Source: Phytoseiulus persimilis (Eukaryota; Arthropoda; Arachnida; Mesostigmata; Phytoseiidae). Taken from it: a stretch of 64,000 nucleotides of DNA. A program made the translations under genes and the position numbers. Where the stretch lies: positions 7,192,001 to 7,256,000 of the forward strand of contig CM075102.1 in NCBI GenBank assembly GCA_037576195.1, read 5' to 3'. The notes beneath the pieces were generated by a model that saw only the letters and a program-made list of their open reading frames with translations, was not told the DNA's origin and searched no databases. Below are positions 46,757-59,200 of the stretch, one piece after another. Every line of letters begins with the position of its first letter. Within the stretch, counting starts at the first letter, position 1.

Positions 46757-49302
46757 CTGAGTTCCCGTCGCGGTATCGTCCCGTGATTAATGACCGCTCG
46801 TTGCTGGCGACAATGCGTTTTCTCACAGGTCGGGAAAGGAAAAGTCGCGGTTTTTTCAGCGAGCGTGCGCCTCGTCGTGGTCCAGCTCCTCGTTGCTCTG
46901 AGCTCGAGCATTATCAAGCTCGTCGACGGTGTGGAGATATCGTCCTCGAAGCCCCTCTCGCTCAGTAACAGGACGTCGTCGCCACAGGTGATCTGACACA
47001 AATACTGTCCTGAGAAATTTGTTCGATTCGTCAAATCTGATGCACAAATCGGCGTCAATGCGGACTTTCGGGAGCCCCTTTGCTCCTGAAAATAGCGAGA
47101 TCGTGAAGAGTTCAGCCGGTTCACCCAGAGTAAGAATGATAGATCGAATCGGAACAGTTCATTGGGAGCGATTCGAGGCTGAGGGGTGGCCTGTTGGAAA
47201 ACTGCGGGAGGAACTCTTTTCGAACGATGTTGCTGAGAGTCCGTTCCAATGACGTTCGATCATCGCGCGGTCCGATATGCGGTCCTGTCGAAGGGCGCCA
47301 ACGGTCGATCGCCCGTTCCCAATCCGATCCAAAAAAGTCCGGTAAATGGATCGTAGGGTCAACCCGCCTACGTTAATGATTGAGCAGATGCATTTTCGTG
47401 CGTGCATCAGAACGCGAGACGAGAGTGAGCGTCAGCGAGGACCGACCGCTGCCGAGCGATAGAAGGGAGAAGGAAAGAATGACAGAAGAGTTGAGAAAAG
47501 GGAGTATAGACGGAGGGCGCGGGTCTTTATTCAAATCGAGGAATCCATCAAGCGACAAACAGCGTTGACGGCGATGCAGAGCTCGCGACGGCGCATCGGT
47601 GATCTTTCGGTTCTGAAATCGGCGCCCGTTCCAGATCCGGAAACGCGTTTCATCGGGTGAGCCACGAGGTTCGTGAACGCCCGCGACGACAACAGCGGCA
47701 ACTTTACCAAGCGTGAAATATGGAGGGGAAGGAAGTCGTTGACAGAAACACACAGAGACTCCTTATCAGCTGACTGACGGATCGGGGACTGACACTGATA
47801 TCGCCATCAACCACGCCAGCTAACACGGCGGATACTTTACGCAGCAGCGCGTCGTACAACACCTGGACACCAGACGCGGTGCAACGCTCCGTCGGATGTC
47901 CCTCTCAGCGAAGGGGGAGATATGGATCCGCGCCGTCGCTTTCTTTTAGAGTCTCTTAGAAGACTCACTCGTTCAGAGACTTCCATCATTCACGTGGTTA
48001 TCCAACTATTCCCCTGTTCAGCGACTGCATTCCCTGCTGCCACGAAGGGAGGCCACGCTACGGCGAGGAACGAGACATCGCGCAATGAAGTCAACCGACC
48101 GAGTCATGCGAGATAGTCCATCAATAGGAGAGAGAGAGAGATAGATTGGAACTCTTAAAGAACCTTCGCTCACTGGTGGAATCGCACGCTCACGTTTTGA
48201 GTCGTAGATTCTCCCTGAATCGAGAAGAAGCGGCTCGGGAGCTCCAAGACGTCGTGCAGTGATTCTCTTCTTTTCCTGGACTTGGAAAAAACCAATCGTT
48301 TTATTCTTCATCAACGAGGTTTTGTCTGTTGTTTATTGGTGTTCTCCGTCGACCGCGCGAACTCGGAGCCGGTTGTTGGCGCCGAGCTGGATGATCCAAT
48401 TTAGGGAATCCATCAGGATGAAAGAGAACTCTGTTAAGTGGGATCTCAAAGACTCTTTTTCCTTAATGCTCAGAACGGGGCAACGTCAAGTGGGGACCTC
48501 TCTTGTCCGCGTTGACACCGCGGCGGTTGACGGGCTCGACAGACATCAAACGACGGCTTTCTCTCCCTTTCCCCTCTATATTCTTCTGTTTCCCCGCCAG
48601 CACCCGCGATTAAGAGTTTCAATCGGGGACGTGGGACGTCGCGGCTCTGGGTGGGTCTGACGCGGTTGATGGACGTCGCCGATCGACGGCGCGGATGGAA
48701 GTCGCAGATTGATTCGTCATCCGGAATGCTCTGACGTTCGACAGTCCGAACTTGAGCCAGGATGGTGAACCGGGGCGCAGCTATCCGAATATCCAAACTT
48801 CAATATGCCGGGTCGCTCGTTGGTCATGGATGGACACGATAATTACGGATCAATACGAGTCGCTGAAAATCCTCTTCAGGGCAGCGATGTAGGCCGATCG
48901 AGTGAGGTATCTGCTGGTGTTTTCTCCGTCGCCGGATAACCGGTTCAGAGTGTCCCTCGCATTATCCCGATCGGTTTCGTCCCTCAGGAGCGTTTGAGCT
49001 CCACACTTCCGACAATCTGGAGATCCGCGGCTGCTCGACTTTGTATTGCCGCGAACGTAGCGCGTACACTAACTAGTAGACCCCGTAGCGCTGTTGGTGG
49101 TTGTCGTTCAGGCCGATATTCTCTGTGAGCAACATGGAGGAAAACCGTTGCCGACTAACTCACTCGCTGTGTAGCTGTGGCGATGCTAGTTGTGGGAGAA
49201 AAAAAAACGACGACGACGACCAGTTACAGTGAATAGACAGACGGACTGAGGGCTGAGTGACTGGCTCGCAGTGTGGATGAATGGATGGATGTGTTGCGTG
49301 GT
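46757..49302. other. Upstream region of unc-5
   Basis: GC-rich with several open frames on both strands, none recognised. A GA-dinucleotide run is at 48128-48143 and an A-rich then CGA-repeat patch at about 49199-49221. It probably contains the promoter and 5' untranslated exon(s) of unc-5, which cannot be placed. Confidence 0.35.
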
Positions 49303-52300
49303 ATGGGAGCCATTCGCCCGCTGTCAATTACTGCGCTGGCGTGGCTGCCTTTACTGGTGAGCGGTGAGCCATGTGCTCGGCCGGGATTCCACGAAGGCAT
49401 TCAGAACGGCGGCCCCAGAACAACGAGGTTCGCTTTACTATTTCTCTGCTCCTTAGTTTCTCCACGGCCGCAGCTCCGGTCTGCGGCGACAGAGCCGATC
49501 CGACAGCCGGCCGAGCGAACGAACGAACGGCAAACTGACTGCTGATGACGATTCGCATGACGAACTCTCGGAGCGGCGGTCAATTGGCCCTCAGTGATGA
49601 CTTCTAGAAGGGGGAAAAATTGACGACGCCGACCAGACCCTCCAACTCCCGGCACGTGAGCTTCAACTCACTGCATATCGACGGGCGCACCATCTGCTTG
49701 AGGAAAGCCCTTCAGTGCTCATCAGCGCGCGGCCCAGGTTGAGCGGACCCACGGCACAGCGGGCGTAGATCAACGTTCCCGATCTCGATGCGACATTCCC
49801 TCGAGCTTTGAGAAAATCGTGGCGTCTTTTGTCCATCGTCACATACTTCTCATCAACCTGAATCATTCCGAGGCGCCAGAATCGTTTCGAAGCTCTAGTG
49901 ACTACTGAAGCCGCTGACGGTTCGCGAGGATCGAACAAGTGCCTGCGATGACGTCATCTAGATGGGCGGGGGCGTCCGAGGGGGTTCCAGTATGGGCTTT
50001 CTTGAACTCGACCCACGGCACATGTTCTTCGAGAATCGGTCTCGTATGGTAGATACCGCAGCGACGCTTCAGCACCCACTACAGCCTGGGAGCCCGGCGG
50101 TATCAGCACAGCGAATGAGAGATGGGAACATCCCACTGGAAGCGACGACGAGTGACACGGGGCGCGAGCTCGGGAAGAAGCTCAGATTGGATCCGCATGC
50201 TTTCAACTTTTCATCTCTCCTGTCCTGTCTTAATTCATCTGTTGATTGCGACCGGATGCAGCTGTGCTCAACAATAGATCTCTTCTGTGAACGTTTCCAA
50301 TTAACAACGAAACGAGGCTTATCTGACATTCCTTAAAACTGTCGTTGCCTGTTGTGGTGAGAGCAAACAAACAATCGAAACAGGACTGTGGCTAGGGTCC
50401 CTTGTTTCTTTGAAGTCGTTTGTTCGGCTCGAGCGCACAAATGTCGTCGATAAATGTGGCTCTCGGGGAACGTTTCGGGCGGAAGCTCGAGATCGAGCTC
50501 AAACCCGGATTCCCTGTCTCAAGGTTCAAGTCGTGAACGCTTCCAGGGGCCTGTTTTGATGAACTCGACGTATGCGAGATATCATTATGAGATCTGCCCA
50601 GATTGTCGATAGCTGATGAGCCGCTCGTGCTCGGGGTTACATCTGAGATTCGTTTACCGGAGAACAACGGGTCCGGGCCGTCGTGACATGAAAAGTCGTA
50701 AACTTCTCATCGGAGTACTTGAAACGATAACTTCCACGGCTGAACGCGCTTTCTACAATACGCTGAGTAACAGAGAAAGTTCTCAAAAGAACTTTGTTCA
50801 TTCAATTGTGGCAGTAAACCCTCCGTGCTCAACGCACGTGTATCGAGGATGGTATATAGTCGCTGCCAGGAAAAAAAGAAGAAGTCGCGGGACGAAATAT
50901 TTTTCCGACACTCCCCAGGGCGTATAGATCTCCGGGTTTGAACCTACAACCTCCGATATTGAAATGATTTCTCCTCGTTTTGCAGATGATTTTGAAGCCG
51001 ATGAAGACGAGGGGACTCTGCTCCACGAGATCGCCAACAAAGGTCCCGTCATCGAGTCACATCCGCAGGACATGGAAGTCGTTTTCGGCGGGACGAATTC
51101 GTCCGTGTTGAGATGCTCAGCGAACCATGCGCTATCAGTTCACTTGATATGCTCACCGGCGGATCCGAACTCCACCGTGTCGGAGTATGTCAAAGAGCAC
51201 GCCAAAGTGGTTCCTGCAACGTTGACGGACCTCGTGCACCCGATGACGGGCATACGACACATCGAGCTTGAGGTCAACATGAACCAAACGGTTTTCAGCA
51301 AATTTTCCACGGAGAATGGAACTACGCCGGGAACTGTGTTCTGCGTGTGCCACGCCTGGAGCTCTCAAGGCAACTCCACGTCGAGGATCGCAACGATAAA
51401 GTCGGTGCCCGGTAAGTTGGGAAGCCCGTTCTTGGTTTCTTGTCAGTCGGCTTAGCTGGTTCCGAAGCTCGGTCTGGAATGGACAGCGAGAGTGGCCGAG
51501 CCCGAGAATCGATACCGATGACGAGAGTTCCGATTCGAGAGGGATCTGGTGTGGGCCACAAGTCATGACTTCTGTGCCTCGCAGATGGTCCGATCAAGCT
51601 CAGCGAGCTGGCCAGGGTTCCCTCCGATTGTTGCGTTTCCCGCAGACATTTCTATCGTTCACGTGTCTATAAATAGCGACAGGGAATCGATCGAGACTTA
51701 TCTTTCAACAGCATCGCCACAGCGCCGCCGTCGTCGTTGCTGTTGTCGTCGTCGTCGTCAGGTGGAAGGGTTCCATCAACTCTTTTCAAAACCGCGTGCG
51801 CCGTCGCCCGCTGCTGGGACTGAAATCTCAAAGGCGCTCGGTATCCCCTTTTGGAGAGAGGGCCTATTTGCTCGTTTTCTCTGGGGCGATTTCACAAGCT
51901 CAAAACTTCCGGCCGTTTGTCATCACATCATCGTCGAACTCATCTCTGTTTATTTGATACAGAGCCCGATGAGCCGTGGAAAGACAAACCCGCTTCGGCA
52001 ACTTCCTCCAGGAGTGCTCTCTGCCCGAGATCGATAGCTAGATCTGTCAATTTTTTTCTTCCCCGTAGCCAAAGCTCTGAAATATTCTCTGGACCGGCGG
52101 CTGACTCACGCTTCCAGTTTCACGATGTGGCTTCCTCGTCCGTGTCCACCAGGCCGCTCTGTTTCGGCGGGCACGCATCGGATGGGCGAATAGTTTTGAT
52201 AATTCGATAACAGGCTGCCCTTCAGAGCGTTTCTCACTCGTACGGGAGCGTTGGTTGTTCGCGATGTTTACGGAAGTCAGAGGGGAATTTCAAATACTCC

Positions 52301-55300
52301 GTCTGTTTTTCTAGGACAACCGATCGATAACAAGAAACCTGCCAAAGAAATACCGAAGTACCGATTAGTCAATTTCGGTGAGAAAGTCGAGCTCGAGTGT
52401 TCGCTGACCGCTCTTCAATCTTCTCGAACCAAAACCGACGAAGACGAGGACGGCGACGTTTCGTGGCTCCTGGACGGGAAGCATTTCATGCTCGACGACA
52501 ATCTGGAGGAGGAGGGAAGCAAGCTGCTCATTCTCCGAGTGAAAGTCAAAAACGAGGGAACATATTCTTGCAAAGTCGGCGAAAGAATCGGCGATCCGAT
52601 CACAGTCGAGGTCAAAGGTAGTTGTTCAGCCCTGTGTTTACAAAGAAAGTGTAGCAGTTGCCGATGAGGTTCTTCCGTTGATCGCGATGTTCGTTTCCAG
52701 CGAATGGCAACTGGTCGCCTTGGGGCGCCTGGAGCGATTGTTTCGCGCGTTGTGCCAAAGGAAGCCGGAGTCGAACCCGGTCGTGCACGAATCCGGCGCC
52801 GCGGAACGGCGGAAAAGAATGCCTAGGGGAATACATCCAGAGAGAAGACTGTACGTCTTGGAAAGACTGTACTTCGAAAGAGAAAGACAGCGAAGAGTCG
52901 GGCACCTGGACCAGCTGGACCGCGTGGTCCGAATGTGGCCCGAACTGCAAGCAGCACCGTCAGCGCCGCTGCGTCTCGACGAAGAAAATCCCGCGCTCGG
53001 CGACTCCGGTCTGCGTTGGGAGAAACCATATTTCTAGGAACTGCACCGGCGGCGAGTGCTCTCCGGAAATCTCCGAGGTGTTCTCCGGCGTCAAATCGGT
53101 TCAGGAAACTCCAGGCAGCGCGTTGTCCAACAACTTCTTGCAGGACCAGGGCAACGTCGGGTCCCAAGAGCAAGGTAGGAAAATTTAGCGGTCATGGAAC
53201 ACGAGCCAAGTAAACACCACATGTTTGTTCTGTCTGTCACGTCTCCCGTCGGTTTTCCTGGACATTCGTGTCGGACGTGGCAACAAATAGTTCCTGGGAG
53301 CAGTCACACTCTTGCCACTATCAATTGTCTCCGTTACTATCACTCATTGTCGCCGTGACCATCGTCAATGGTTGGTCAGGCGAAGTTCTCTCAATCGAGG
53401 ATCGACAGTTGATATAAATCAAGCTCTACCCTGTTTTTCGTATCTGGTGTATCGGTGGTAACATAGAGGCATACCAACATCTTATCTGAACGGCTTCCTC
53501 CAGTACCCGACTGTTTGGAATGCAACCGAAATGCGGAAACTTCTCGTGGGGAGCCAGGTAGAACACTCGTTTTCCGGGTAAAGCATTGCCGAGCCGCGCT
53601 CGAACCACGAATCCAGGGAAAACAACACAGGGTCTCAGCCCTCCTCGGAAATCTACGGGGCCTGTCGTAGAGAGCAAGCGGGCAGACTATGATCATATTT
53701 CAAGTGAACTCAAGTATATCCATAACTCTCAGGCTTCTTCATGTCACACATTGGCGGGCTGGAAGCGATCGCCATGGTGATCGGAATGGCCCTGGCGGCA
53801 ATCATTCTTGGATTCGCCTTCTTAATAGCTCTCCGCTTCCGACCGAGAGACACCCCCTGTCACGGAGACAAACCGCATCACGTATACCCGGCGGTCCCTA
53901 TAAATGGTAAGGATCCTCTCTCCGGCAAACAATCGTAAAAAAGGCCTTCGGAAGTGAGTAACAAAACGCCCCGTGGAAGGATTGATGACAGGAGTGTTCC
54001 TTCCCACCTTCGCAGGTCTGTCAACGCTGCCTCCCGACGTGACGCCGAACTACAACGACCCGCGCCTGCACGAATACCTCACCGAGCGCAAGCTCGACAA
54101 CGGCGTCACCATTCCTCTCCTCCAACAGCTGTACACGCCAAATGTGCTGCCGCTTCCCATGACCCCATCTCAGAGCAGGTCAAACTACAACTCTCATCGG
54201 TCCAGAACTCCGAGCTCCACGGAGAAAACTCGAACCGATTCGGAATCGCAGCACTACTCAGACTATGGGGCGCCGGCTTCCGAGTACGATATGATCTACG
54301 ACACTATTCCTGACGAGCTCAAGGAGCCGTCGGATCGATCCGACCAGATATCGTGGGGAACCATCGGTCCGGAAGGGGGAAGAATTAGTTTACATCATCT
54401 CGGAGTTTCGTTAATGGTGCCTCCGGGAGCGATACGCCACGGCAAAAGGGAACTCTATGTGGCTGTTCTAAAAGAGGATAAGGATCGGCCCAGCTGGCTC
54501 AAAGAAGACCAGAGTGTGCTCAGCGCTGTGCTTCAATGTGGACCTGCTGATGCGCCCCTCGCGCGACCCGTGGTGCTCTCGTTCGATCATTGTGCGAAAC
54601 CTCCCTCGGACAAATGGAATATTCATGTGTTGAGCGCCGACGGCGACAGCGACGGGGTCCACTCGCGATGGAAGCCCGAGCTGACGCTCACCTCGAGCCA
54701 GGCCACGCAGGAGTCGAAGAACGTCTTCTGCCAACTGGACAACGGCTCGTGCCATTTGCAGACGACGAAAATGGCTCGTTTCGTCCTCGTTGGCGAGTCG
54801 CACGCCAAATCCTACGCCGTCAAATCCGTGGCGTTGGTCGCTTTCCTATCCAAGATCTCAAGTCTTTCTCAAAACGAACATTCTGTTCGGGTTTACTGCG
54901 TAGAGGAGACGAAAGCCGCCTTGCAGAACGTCTTCAGTAGTGAGGCCGGTAAAAGTCTCCTGCTCGACGAGCCCAAGAGCATCCTGCTCCATGACGGAGG
55001 CGCCAATCTGTGCCTCACGCTGGAGAGTAGTTCACTGTCTCCGAACTGGAAATTCAAACCGGGCGCCAATCAGCAGGAGATACCTTTCAAGCACGTGTGG
55101 TCCTCGCGCATGTCCCTGCTGCATTGCTCGTTCGGGCTCACCGCAACGACGACGGATCCCCATCTGCAATGTCGCATCGTCGTGTATCAGCGCGGGAACC
55201 AATCTCACAGACAGGTTCTGCATTTGAATTCGGCAGCTATGCACCGCAGCTCTCTGGACAGCTCGACGAACAGCCTCGTGGTCACTCGGGGAGGCTCGAC

Positions 55301-55986
55301 CGTCGTCCCATCGGAAGGCTTCCGCATGAGTCCCGAAGCACGCAGCAGAATATGTGCTCTACTGGACCCTCCCAACGACGATGGAAACGACTGGAGGCGT
55401 TTGGCTCAACATCTGGGCATCGAGAGGTGAGTCGAGGGATTCAAGCTGTATTCCGCACGGGCGAATGTGCCCGAATGCTGCAGAAAATATTCACGTGCAC
55501 ACGAGGAAGAAATTGCACTCTGGGAACATTCAATTGGCATCAGCGCAGGCGCTGATTTCTTGCCATCTGAAGAATCAACTCGCGAATACTCTCTCGGTAG
55601 CCATTTCTGAACCGGCATTGATCGCGACGAGCTTTGAGGAGATGGAACATCTCGAACAAGGGGTTTTCGGAATGGAATGTTTCAAGCCCCTTCTGCTTCG
55701 GGAATTCCGCCGCCTCCGCGGGCGTTCTACGGATCACAAGAAGTTTTCTTTTGGCTTGTTGATCCATCTTTCCATAAATTTGTGGTTTCTGAGATCTCGT
55801 TTTGTGTGTTCCAGGAACCATGACTACTTCGCATCGAAGAGCAGCCCGACGAATTGTCTTTTAGACTTGTGGGAAGCTCGACACCGTGAGCCAGGGGCAG
55901 CGTCTAACCTCCTGAGCCTTCTTCGTCACATAGGACGACCGGACGTTTCGTCCACCATTGAAAAACTCGTGGGAGCTTGGGTCTGA
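49303..55986 (+). CDS. unc-5: UNC-5 netrin receptor
   Basis: Single-pass receptor for netrin that mediates repulsive axon and cell guidance. Exons 49303-49363, 50986-51411, 52315-52617, 52701-53174, 53733-53906, 54016-55426 and 55815-55986 join in phase (five phase-1 introns, then one phase-2) to give about 1006 residues. Order: signal peptide (ITALAWLPLLVS); Ig domain 1 (about 40-160, with FCVCHAWSSQGNS); Ig domain 2 (165-262, GTYSCKV); two thrombospondin type-1 repeats (NWSPWGAWSDC and TWTSWTAWSEC); transmembrane helix (about 432-455); ZU5 domain (from about 592, TIGPEGGRISL); UPA region; and a death domain (about 915-1003, GNDWRRLAQHLGIER then NHDYFASKSSPTN). The full family architecture is intact. 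ATG 49285 in frame would add six residues. The 1.6-kb first intron might hide a further exon. Confidence 0.95.
49364..50985. other. First intron of unc-5
   Basis: 1622-bp intron. It contains open frames on both strands: plus 49962-50336 and minus 50392-50667. The minus one (92 codons, serine-rich, ending RLQRNKGP) reads like protein, but no splice or start signal supports it. Confidence 0.4.
51723..51760. repeat. GTC/GCC trinucleotide repeat in unc-5 intron
   Basis: An impure trinucleotide run of GCC and GTC units, about 38 bp, in the second intron of unc-5. Low-complexity sequence, probably length-variable. Confidence 0.75.
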
Positions 55987-56237
55987 ATGAGTGGAAGGAA
56001 AAGGATCCGTGATGCGACGCGGGCGTATGCAAATCAAAACAACGGACGACTAGAGCTTTCAATTTTTGATACGTCGACAAGGCGAGCTGCAATATCATTG
56101 GAAAAAAATTGTACAATCTCTGCCACATGCACACAAGTGATTTCTACATAACATTTCTAACTTACTGTAAAATGAGAGGTCGGCGAAGAATACAGATCGA
56201 GAGTCCAGATGTATAAATGTGAAATAATCTATTTGTA

Positions 56238-56243
56238 AATAAA
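56238..56243 (+). terminator. Polyadenylation signal AATAAA
   Basis: AATAAA about 250 bp after the unc-5 stop codon, followed by a T-containing stretch. It marks the likely 3' end of that transcript. Confidence 0.7.
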
Positions 56244-59200
56244 CTTTGCAGTTTGAACGGTTGATTCTAATGAAAGTACCTTGCGCAAGCTTTCTTCCTT
56301 CTTTCTCTCTCTCTCCCGAAGGAGGAGCCCTGTGCTCATGGCTCCTGGGATGAACCACAGCAGAAGGGAAACAAATGGGAAAAGGGAAATGGTTTTCTGG
56401 AGCTCCTTGGGAGAGTTTGATCACAGCCGACTCTGGGGCCCTCCATTCACCACATCTCTGTCCTTCATCCTGCCCTTGGCTGTTACCACGATCGCTTTTT
56501 TCCTCTCGCGCTCCCTCCTTGCGTGTGGCGTTGTATCTGTATACGAGTGAATTTATTTTTTGAGAAACTTTCTCACGGCAAATTGGGGCTGCGGTTCGGA
56601 GACTTTGTATTACTTGCTTTCCTTCCCTTCTTCTCAGCCTCTCCTTCTCGGCCCGCGTTTCTGGCACTCGATGTATTTTCTACTGCTTTTTCTCTGTCGA
56701 TCTTAATAACTGGTATTTCGCAGCAGACGGCTATTGGACGAGTTCTGAACAGAAAGACGCGCTCTTGCGAACAGCAGTGGACGACCGCTTCGTGACTCAA
56801 GTCCAGAGCACTGTCCGGATTCCAAGATCAAGCCGAAACACAAACGAAGATTCTCATCGATGTCCGTCCAGGAACAAGCACACACAAAATTGTCACGACC
56901 AGCAGTTTTTCAGTGTGAAAATTCCCTCGTGTTTTCTTTTTTATCGCAGTTTCCGAGTCACAAGCGATCTGATGATCATTGTTTCATAGGAACGTCTCCT
57001 CCATTCGGTTCTCCTTACCTTCGAAGGCGGAGCGACTGCATACCACTGCTGCAAGAGTTGGATAGAGTCGCTTCATTTCGTCGAGCCTGATTCTGGTGGA
57101 TTCCATCTCCAAAAGAGGGGTTTCCGGGAAATCTTCGAAGGCCCGTTCTGAAACTCGAAAGATTTCGCGCGCTTCGTGGCACGTGATTCATCAAAGTCGT
57201 CAGAGAAGTGTCAAGATCTAACCGTGATGTCGCAGAAAGGTATCAGTGACATCGCCGGGTGGTCTTCCAAGATCTTCGCCGCGGATTCCGTCTCGCATTT
57301 CGCCTCCTTTGACATCATGCGAGAAGAGGAGTCCGGGTCGGAGGGTTGAAAGTCAGCATCCTCTTCGGTTCCAATCATGCTGAATCAGTCACGCTGTAGA
57401 TGTTTCTGACGCTTTCGGTGACTGTTCGCAGACTCCGACCGTCTCCGTGCAATGAAGAACTTTTTCTGCGGGATTTCTCTCCGCGACGCGGTTAGCACAC
57501 GACCGAGACGAAACTCGCCATCTTCGGAGTGCAAGCCGAATCGCAGCCCTCGTTCCATACGCCGTCCATCGGATCGCTTCAGGCTTCATCGTTCCTCAGC
57601 TCTCGGATAACAAGGAGAATACACGGAGAGACAGCGCTTAAAAACGTCAGTCAGCGTAAATCCGAGCTGCTGCGACACCCCACCTATTCTCCCGCGGAGC
57701 GTACAGCCCGGGACAGGCGGAAGCGCGAGTGAGTTATTTGATAGAGAGCGCGAGATAGCAAGAATCGAAAGAAGGGATTTTCCTGATCCTACATGTGCGT
57801 CGATTCTCACGGCCAACTTTTTCGCCTGGCATGATAAATCCTTTGAGTTGAGAACTCTACGCCCAAAAAATAGAAACGGTTCAGTTTCAGCTCAACAGAT
57901 CTGAATACCTGCGTTGAGCTCCCTCGCGTCGACGAGAATACACCTCATCTAAGCTCAGAGTCGCTTGTGACCACTGCATTCTAGCTCCAATGCTGTAGCG
58001 TTTGGCTCTAAGATACACTCACGTTGGGTTTGAAGTCTTCCTCGGTCTTTCCTGGGGACGTTCCTCGGAGACTTCCATTTTTTTCAATCATTTAGTATGA
58101 GGGAAAGCGCCGTTGAACTGCGAATCTCGGAAACGTGCCGCCACACCGAATATGAGATTCTCCGTTGTGCTCTGATTCATCCGTCGGGTCTGACGGATTT
58201 GTTACTTGACGGGTTATGGGGCTCTCGATGATGTCGTCCTCCGTGCTCGGTTGATATGCCCGACGAAATCTCTGTCCCGGACGTTAAGTGACTGTTTGCG
58301 AATGGTGCGTTCGCATCCAATGGTGGTGCGTAAAGTGACGCCGCACACCCACCAGCGAATCGGTGGAGCAGTCACTCACTGTTTCGGTCTACGAGCCCGA
58401 GCGACGATCAAGAGAAATTCATGACGAACATTAAGGAGCTCCGGTCTCTATCAGGGCTTGTCCTCTTGAACCATTTTACGGAATAACAACGACGATGAGA
58501 ACGACGTCTCAATGGGAACGGCGTCGGAGAGGAATGTTTGCTCTTGCGCGCATGACAAGAGTACGATCAATATGAAATGTGTTCGTGTCGGAATACGCAT
58601 AGTTTATTACCGCTCTGATACAAACGGAGGAACGGGCGGATCAACAAGAAAGGATCCATCAGAGCGAGCAGCAGTATCCTACTGGATCATCGTCCGATCG
58701 AATCGAACGCGATTCGGATTCCAACGTCGCTTCAGCCATTTGTACCGGAGGTGGCCTATATATGACCAGATCTGTCACGTAGCTTTTCGGGCGTGACCAA
58801 GGCATTGGATTCCTTGGTTGTACGTTCGAAGTCATCTCAGAGGTCCAGAGAAGCTGATTGTTGTATCGAACGTCGTAAATATAAGACGAGCTCAATCCGG
58901 AGCCGCTGATCCCAGTGATCGACTTCTGTTTGGTGCTCGGTAGCTTTTGGCGATAAAGCCCGGAGCGGCACGTCCAACGGAAGAGGAGACGCCCGAAAGT
59001 CGAGACAGAATGACCCATCATATCGTAGATTGAGGCAACCGGACCTTAACCTCGATTCCATTGCAAAACAGGAGCTCCATAAGGAGTTGATAACGAGTAA
59101 ACTATATAAGCAGTGCCTTGCAACACACGCAAGACCAGTTCTCCGATCCGGGAACAAGCAGGTTCAGCTACTGTTGCCTACTTACTCGTTGAGCCTGCTG

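Noticed and set aside
52770-52800. T-arm-like tRNA sequence on the minus strand
   Set aside because: It lies inside the coding exon for the thrombospondin repeats and no other tRNA arms form.
56095-56667. 190-codon minus-strand frame
   Set aside because: It overlaps the unc-5 3' untranslated region and poly(A) signal, is low in complexity and charge-biased, and shows no domain.
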